Assembly: GCF_015689195.1 (NCBI RefSeq)
Contig: NZ_CP065044.1
Coordinates: forward strand, 1 to 64,000
DNA from: Pectobacterium aroidearum
GTDB lineage: Bacteria; Pseudomonadota; Gammaproteobacteria; Enterobacterales; Enterobacteriaceae
Length of the DNA: 64,000 nt
Direction: 5' to 3'
A program made the translations under genes and the position numbers. Below, piece by piece: positions 58,996-64,000 of the stretch (its first letter is position 1; each line of letters starts with the position of its first letter). The notes beneath the pieces were generated by a model, which did not search any database, was not told the DNA's origin, and saw only the letters and a list, made by a program, of their open reading frames with translations.

Positions 58996-60603
58996 ATGGA
59001 AAAGTCCCTGGTTAAATCAAGGGTGTTGAAGTTCGGTCTTGGCTTGCTCGCCATGTCCGTCGCTGCAGGCGTTCAGGCAAAAACGCTGGTCTACTGCTCA
59101 GAGGGCTCCCCGGAAGGTTTTAACCCACAGCTGTTCACCTCCGGTACGACGTTTGATGCCAGCTCTATTCCTATTTATAACCGTCTGGTGGAATTTAAAG
59201 ACGGCACCACGGACACCGGTCCTGGGCTGGCTGAAAAATGGGATATTAGCGAAGACGGCAAAACCTATACCTTCCATCTGCGCAAAGGCGTGAAATGGCA
59301 GGACAGCAAGGATTTCAAACCTTCCCGTGAATTCAATGCCGATGACGTGATTTTCTCCTTCATGCGTCAGCAGGATGCCAACCATCCGTACCACAAAGTG
59401 TCTGGCGGCAGCTACGAATACTATCAGGGTATGGGCATGCCAGAGCTGGTCAGCAAAATCGAAAAAGTTGACGACTACACGGTCCGCTTTGTGCTGAACC
59501 GTCCTGAAGCGCCGTTCCTGGCAAACCTGGCGATGGACTTCGCTTCCATCCTGTCAGCAGAATACGCGGATCAGATGCTGAAAGCCGGTACACCGGAGAA
59601 AATTGACCTGAACCCAATCGGTACGGGCCCGTTCCAGCTACAGCAGTACCAGAAAGATTCCCGCATTCTGTACAAAGCTTTTGAAGGCTATTGGGGCAGC
59701 AAGCCGGGCGTTGACCGTCTGGTCTTCTCCATCACGCCAGATGCTTCCGTGCGTTACGCCAAGCTGCAAAAAGATGAATGCCAGATCATGCCGTATCCAA
59801 ATCCGGCCGATCTCGCGAAAATGAAAGAAGATAAGAACATCACGTTGATGGAACAGCCTGGCCTGAACGTTGGCTATCTGGCTTACAACGTTGAGAAAAA
59901 ACCGCTGGATAACGTCAAGATTCGCCAGGCGCTGAACTATGCGGTTAACAAGACTGCCATTATCGAAGCGGTCTATCAGGGAGCCGGCCAGGCCGCAACT
60001 AACCTGATCCCGCCGACCATGTGGGGCTACAACAACGACGTTAAAGACTACAGCTACGATCCTGAGAAAGCGAAAGCGCTGCTGAAAGAAGCGGGTATGG
60101 CTGACGGTTTCTCTATCGACCTGTGGGCAATGCCGGTACAGCGTCCGTATAACCCGAACGCGCGTCGTATGGCGGAAATGATTCAGTCCGACTGGGCGAA
60201 AGTTGGCGTGAAAGCCAAGATCGTCACCTACGAGTGGGGCGAGTATCTGAAGCGTGCGAAAGACGGCGAGCACCAGACCGTGCTGATGGGCTGGACAGGC
60301 GACAATGGGGATCCAGATAACTTCTTCGCGACCCTGTTCAGCTGCGATGCGGCTAAAAATGGTTCCAACTACTCCAAGTGGTGCTACAAGCCGTTTGAAG
60401 ATCTGATCCAACCGGCGCGCGCCGTTTCCGATCACGAAAAACGTATTGAACTGTACAAGCAGGCACAGGTTGTGATGCACGATCAGGCTCCGGCGCTGAT
60501 TGTCGCGCACTCTACCGTGTACGAACCTGTACGTAAAAACGTGAAAGGCTATGTGGTTCAGCCGCGTGGTGTGCATAGCTTCAACAACGTGACGTTGGAT
60601 TAA
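58996..60603 (+). CDS. dppA: Dipeptide-binding protein DppA
   Basis: Periplasmic dipeptide- (and heme-) binding protein, 535 residues. Signal peptide with cleavage near VQA-KT (residue 28). Mature start KTLVYCSEGSPEGFNPQLF is characteristic. GTGPFQLQQYQKDSRI is the family motif, and CDAAKNGSNYSKWCYKPF carries the Cys pair. A strong hairpin separates it from dppB, likely giving more DppA than permease. Confidence 0.97.
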   Translation: MEKSLVKSRVLKFGLGLLAMSVAAGVQAKTLVYCSEGSPEGFNPQLFTSGTTFDASSIPIYNRLVEFKDGTTDTGPGLAEKWDISEDGKTYTFHLRKGVKWQDSKDFKPSREFNADDVIFSFMRQQDANHPYHKVSGGSYEYYQGMGMPELVSKIEKVDDYTVRFVLNRPEAPFLANLAMDFASILSAEYADQMLKAGTPEKIDLNPIGTGPFQLQQYQKDSRILYKAFEGYWGSKPGVDRLVFSITPDASVRYAKLQKDECQIMPYPNPADLAKMKEDKNITLMEQPGLNVGYLAYNVEKKPLDNVKIRQALNYAVNKTAIIEAVYQGAGQAATNLIPPTMWGYNNDVKDYSYDPEKAKALLKEAGMADGFSIDLWAMPVQRPYNPNARRMAEMIQSDWAKVGVKAKIVTYEWGEYLKRAKDGEHQTVLMGWTGDNGDPDNFFATLFSCDAAKNGSNYSKWCYKPFEDLIQPARAVSDHEKRIELYKQAQVVMHDQAPALIVAHSTVYEPVRKNVKGYVVQPRGVHSFNNVTLD

Positions 60604-60632
60604 GTCAGCCGCTCGATTTTCACGGACACTAA

Positions 60633-60682
60633 AAACCCCGACCTTGCGGTTCCTCTTCAGAGGAGCCGTGGAGGCGGGGTTT
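60633..60682 (+). terminator. Partial terminator/stabiliser between dppA and dppB
   Basis: AAACCCCG (60633-60640) pairs with CGGGGTTT (60675-60682). Inside it CGGTTCCTCT pairs with AGAGGAGCCG (60647-60668, one G-T pair). The T-run after it is short. It could attenuate readthrough and protect dppA mRNA from 3' decay. Confidence 0.75.
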
Positions 60683-60698
60683 CTTGCCCGTTAAAGTC

Positions 60699-60753
60699 TT
60701 ATGGCGGGCTTCCCTGTCCGCCACACAGCGGGCCGTCGCACACGACGTTAAAA
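60699..60753 (+). repeat. Dispersed intergenic repeat, copy 3
   Basis: Matches copy 1 (6130-6186) over TTATGG-N-G-N-GCTTCC, CCGCCAC, GGGCCGTCGC and GACGTT. The internal arms are CGTCG-CACA-CGACG, so pairing is kept while loop bases change. Lies in the dppA-dppB spacer. Confidence 0.6.
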
Positions 60754-60836
60754 TCGCATCTGGCGATTTTTTATCTGTGAGCAATGATAAGCCTGATGGC
60801 CAATGAGCCAACGGGCATGAATAGAGAGTTCGGGAT

Positions 60837-61856
60837 ATGTTGCAGTTCATACTCCGGCGTTTGGGGCTTGTGATCCCAACGTTTATTGGTATCACCCTGT
60901 TGACCTTCGCATTCGTGCACATGATTCCGGGCGACCCGGTGATGATCATGGCGGGGGAACGCGGTATTTCCGCCGAGCGCCATGCGCAATTGCTGGCTGA
61001 AATGGGGCTGGACAAGCCGCTTTGGCAGCAATACATCCACTATATTGGTGGTGTGCTGCAGGGCGATCTGGGGATTTCCCTCAAGAGCCGCATCCCCGTG
61101 TGGGAAGAATTTGTGCCACGCTTTAAGGCGACGCTGGAACTGGGTATCTGCGCGATGTTGTTTGCTATCGCGGTTGGGATCCCGGTTGGTGTGCTGGCTG
61201 CGGTTAAACGCGGTTCTATCTTCGATCATACGTCTGTTGGCCTGGCGCTGACGGGTTACTCCATGCCTATCTTCTGGTGGGGCATGATGCTGATCATGCT
61301 GGTTTCCGTCCAGCTCAACCTGACGCCCGTTTCGGGGCGCATTAGCGACACGATTTTCCTCGATGACAGCATGCCGCTGACTGGCTTTATGCTGATCGAT
61401 ACCCTGTTCTGGGGTGAGAAAGGCGACTTTATCGACGCGGTTGAACACATGATTCTGCCTGCCATCGTGCTGGGTACCATTCCACTGGCGGTGATTGTGC
61501 GTATGACGCGCTCCGCGATGCTGGAAGTGCTAGGCGAGGATTACATTCGTACCGCCCGCGCCAAAGGGCTGAGCCGCCTGCGCGTGATTGTGGTGCACGC
61601 GTTACGTAATGCGATGTTGCCGGTCGTGACGGTAATTGGCCTGCAGGTCGGCACCATGCTGGCTGGGGCAATCCTGACGGAAACCATTTTCTCCTGGCCG
61701 GGACTGGGACGGTGGTTGATCGATGCGTTGCAGCGTCGTGACTATCCGGTAGTTCAGGGCGGCGTGTTGCTGGTAGCAACCATGATCATTCTGGTTAACC
61801 TGCTGGTGGATGTGCTCTACGGTGTGGTTAACCCACGCATCCGTCACAAGAAATAA
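60837..61856 (+). CDS. dppB: Dipeptide ABC transporter permease DppB
   Basis: Inner-membrane permease of 339 residues, starting MLQFILRRLGLVIPTFIGIT. Six helices, EAA loop RAKGLSRLRVIVVHALRNAMLP, and TETIFSWPGLGRWLIDALQRRDYP near the C terminus. Ends 13 nt before dppC. Part of dppABCDF. Confidence 0.97.
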   Translation: MLQFILRRLGLVIPTFIGITLLTFAFVHMIPGDPVMIMAGERGISAERHAQLLAEMGLDKPLWQQYIHYIGGVLQGDLGISLKSRIPVWEEFVPRFKATLELGICAMLFAIAVGIPVGVLAAVKRGSIFDHTSVGLALTGYSMPIFWWGMMLIMLVSVQLNLTPVSGRISDTIFLDDSMPLTGFMLIDTLFWGEKGDFIDAVEHMILPAIVLGTIPLAVIVRMTRSAMLEVLGEDYIRTARAKGLSRLRVIVVHALRNAMLPVVTVIGLQVGTMLAGAILTETIFSWPGLGRWLIDALQRRDYPVVQGGVLLVATMIILVNLLVDVLYGVVNPRIRHKK

Positions 61857-61869
61857 GGGGAAGGCTAAG

Positions 61870-62772
61870 ATGACACAAGTCACTGAACCTGTTGTAAATA
61901 GCGCACCGAAGCCGATGACCCCGCTACAGGAATTCTGGCACTATTTTAAACGTAACAAGGGGGCGGTCGTTGGCATGGTGTATGTCGTGCTGATGCTGGT
62001 GATCGCCATTGGCGCCAACGTACTGGCACCACATGCGCCTGCTGAGCAGTTCCGCGATGCGCTGCTGCGTCCGCCGGTATGGCAAGAGGGCGGAAGCTGG
62101 CAGTTTATTCTGGGAACGGACGATGTTGGGCGCGATGTCCTGTCCCGTCTGATGTATGGTGCACGCCTGTCGCTGCTGGTCGGCTGTCTGGTGGTGGTGC
62201 TGTCGCTGGTGCTGGGGGTGATCTTCGGTTTGCTGGCCGGGTATTTCGGCGGTGTGGTTGATGCGCTTATCATGCGTATCGTCGATATCATGCTGGCGCT
62301 GCCAAGCCTGCTGCTGGCGCTGGTGCTGGTGGCCGTCTTCGGGCCTTCGATTGTGAACGCTTCGCTGGCGCTGACCTTCGTAGCATTACCGCACTATGTC
62401 CGTTTGACCCGTGCGGCGGTGCTGGTGGAAGTTAACCGCGATTACGTCACGGCTTCACGCGTGGCAGGAGCCGGTTCGGCGCGCCAGATGTTCGTCAACA
62501 TTCTTCCTAACTGTCTGGCGCCGCTGATTGTGCAGGCGTCTCTCGGTTTTTCTAACGCCATTCTTGATATGGCTGCTTTGGGTTTCCTCGGTATGGGCGC
62601 ACAGCCGCCAACGCCAGAATGGGGCACCATGCTGTCGGATGTTTTGCAGTTTGCGCAAAGCGCCTGGTGGGTGGTGACGTTCCCCGGTCTGGCAATCTTA
62701 CTGACGGTATTGGCGTTTAACCTGATGGGGGACGGCTTGCGTGATGCTCTCGACCCCAAACTCAAGCAGTAA
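61870..62772 (+). CDS. dppC: Dipeptide ABC transporter permease DppC
   Basis: Inner-membrane permease of 300 residues from ATG 61870. [20 protein letters not shown] is the DppC signature, and the EAA loop reads [20 protein letters not shown]. The N-terminal tail ([18 protein letters not shown]) is cytoplasmic. A 13-nt gap separates it from dppD. Confidence 0.97.
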   Translation: MTQVTEPVVNSAPKPMTPLQEFWHYFKRNKGAVVGMVYVVLMLVIAIGANVLAPHAPAEQFRDALLRPPVWQEGGSWQFILGTDDVGRDVLSRLMYGARLSLLVGCLVVVLSLVLGVIFGLLAGYFGGVVDALIMRIVDIMLALPSLLLALVLVAVFGPSIVNASLALTFVALPHYVRLTRAAVLVEVNRDYVTASRVAGAGSARQMFVNILPNCLAPLIVQASLGFSNAILDMAALGFLGMGAQPPTPEWGTMLSDVLQFAQSAWWVVTFPGLAILLTVLAFNLMGDGLRDALDPKLKQ

Positions 62773-62785
62773 CAGAGGTAGAGAG

Positions 62786-63766
62786 ATGGCGTTGCTCAAT
62801 GTAGATAAACTGTCGGTTCACTTTGGTGACGAGGATCTGCCGTTTCGGGCGGTCGATCGCATCAGTTATCAGGTGGAAGAAGGGCAGGTGGTCGGTATCG
62901 TCGGGGAATCCGGCTCCGGTAAATCTGTCAGCTCGCTGGCGATAATGGGGCTGATTGACTATCCCGGCAAAGTGATGGCCGACAAGCTGGAATTTAACCA
63001 GCGCGATTTAAAGAAAATTTCCGAGAAAGAACGGCGTAATCTGGTGGGCTCTGAGGTCGCGATGATCTTCCAGGACCCGATGACCAGCCTGAACCCGTGC
63101 TACACCGTGGGCTACCAGATTATGGAAGCCATCAAGGTGCATCAGGGTGGTAACCGCAAAACCCGTCGTCAGCGGGCGATTGACCTGCTGACGCTGGTCG
63201 GGATTCCCGATCCGGCTTCGCGTCTCGATGTGTACCCGCATCAGCTTTCCGGCGGGATGAGCCAACGCGTGATGATTGCAATGGCGATTGCCTGTCGACC
63301 GAAGCTGCTGATTGCCGATGAGCCAACGACGGCGCTGGACGTGACCATTCAGGCGCAGATCATTGAACTGCTGCTCGAACTGCAACAGCGCGAGAACATG
63401 GCGCTGATCCTGATTACGCACGATTTGGCGCTGGTGGCTGAAGCGGCACACCACATCATCGTGATGTATGCCGGTCAGGTGGTGGAATCGGGCAAAGCGG
63501 CGGATATTTTCAGCGCGCCGCGTCATCCGTATACCCAGGCATTACTGCGTGCGCTGCCGGAGTTCGCGGCGGACAAATCCCGACTGGCATCGCTGCCGGG
63601 CGTGGTGCCGGGCAAATACGATCGCCCGAACGGCTGTCTGTTAAACCCACGCTGCCCCTATGCGGAGGACCGTTGCCGTCAGGAAGAACCTGCACTGCGC
63701 GATATTCCTGGTCGTCAGGTGAAATGTCATACACCGCTGGATGATGCGGGGAGACCGACCCTATGA
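62786..63766 (+). CDS. dppD: Dipeptide ABC transporter ATPase DppD
   Basis: 326-residue ATPase from ATG 62786. Walker A GESGSGKS, signature LSGGMSQR, Walker [13 protein letters not shown]. The oligopeptide C-terminal extension has the Cys cluster [11 protein letters not shown], which in relatives holds an iron-sulfur or metal site. It overlaps dppF by 4 nt (ATGA). Confidence 0.97.
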   Translation: MALLNVDKLSVHFGDEDLPFRAVDRISYQVEEGQVVGIVGESGSGKSVSSLAIMGLIDYPGKVMADKLEFNQRDLKKISEKERRNLVGSEVAMIFQDPMTSLNPCYTVGYQIMEAIKVHQGGNRKTRRQRAIDLLTLVGIPDPASRLDVYPHQLSGGMSQRVMIAMAIACRPKLLIADEPTTALDVTIQAQIIELLLELQQRENMALILITHDLALVAEAAHHIIVMYAGQVVESGKAADIFSAPRHPYTQALLRALPEFAADKSRLASLPGVVPGKYDRPNGCLLNPRCPYAEDRCRQEEPALRDIPGRQVKCHTPLDDAGRPTL

Positions 63767-64000
63767 GTGAACTGAACGCTACATCGCAGCCGTATTTACT
63801 GCATGCGATTGATTTGAAAAAACACTACCCGGTGAAGAAAGGCTTTTTCGCACCGGAGCGGATGGTGAAAGCGCTGGACGGCGTTTCCTTTACGCTGGAG
63901 CGCGGTAAAACGCTGGCGGTGGTGGGAGAGTCTGGCTGTGGGAAATCCACGCTGGGCCGTCTGCTGACGATGATCGAAACCCCGTCTGACGGCGAGCTGT
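63763..64000 (+). CDS. dppF: Dipeptide ABC transporter ATPase DppF (5' part)
   Basis: Partial: starts at ATG 63763 and is cut by the window end after about 79 codons. It has [19 protein letters not shown] and Walker A GESGCGKS. Second ATPase subunit pairing with DppD. Confidence 0.95.
   Translation, partial: MSELNATSQPYLLHAIDLKKHYPVKKGFFAPERMVKALDGVSFTLERGKTLAVVGESGCGKSTLGRLLTMIETPSDGEL

Noticed and set aside
59638-60576. 312-codon open frame antisense to dppA
   Set aside because: Overlaps a certain gene throughout, with no ribosome site or family features.

Overview
The window starts at the GTG of dnaA and reads like a soft-rot enterobacterial chromosome, most likely Pectobacterium. The evidence is the dnaA-dnaN-recF-gyrB block, a yidA / yidR-yidQ-ibpA-ibpB-yidE neighbourhood like that of Escherichia coli, two beta-glucoside PTS operons, several DUF1471 (YhcN-type) small exported proteins, and typical enterobacterial codon usage and proteins. 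Genus assignment is inference from recognisable proteins; no search was run.

Layout. 1-6074 is the replication block. 6193-9969 holds an MFS exporter, a GFA-family protein and a chemoreceptor. 10254-14908 is a LacI-type (AscG-like) repressor diverging from a beta-glucoside operon (IIB, IIC, IIA, 6-phospho-beta-glucosidase). After a structured non-coding stretch and yidA, 16389-25717 is a LysR regulator diverging from an eight-product catabolic and transport operon: a peptide-type binding protein, a DapA-like aldolase, two nucleoside hydrolases, two permeases, and a fused double ATPase. 25754-27139 carries a HigBA-like toxin-antitoxin pair and a GNAT acetyltransferase.

27269-38501 is a rearranged accessory segment. 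A DUF1471 gene, ssuBCDA and the 5' part of an MFS gene appear to have been duplicated in tandem. In the first copy the MFS gene is a deleted chimera. In the second copy most of ssu has been replaced by an AT-rich insert encoding a 929-residue HD plus HSP90-like ATPase protein, a candidate conflict or defence gene, leaving only the 5' stub of ssuA.

38838-41903 is a second beta-glucoside operon without a IIA gene; LacI-type dyads upstream suggest shared control with the first operon. Next come a third DUF1471 gene, yidR, yidQ (with a repeat-encoded tail), and ibpA and ibpB, each behind a ROSE-type RNA thermometer. yidE follows, then a dicarboxylate or citrate-type transporter with its CitA/CitB-type two-component system.

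52105-54676 is a tandem duplication of a two-gene cassette: a putative papain-like (permuted NlpC-type) protein plus a small two-helix membrane protein. The two units are bounded by three copies of the same hairpin. 54709-57595 holds a MoaF-like exported protein, a flavodoxin-type reductase diverging from an HxlR regulator, and a CitS-family transporter. A 1.4 kb non-coding stretch precedes dppABCDF; dppF runs off the right edge. No rRNA, tRNA, CRISPR array or complete insertion sequence was seen.
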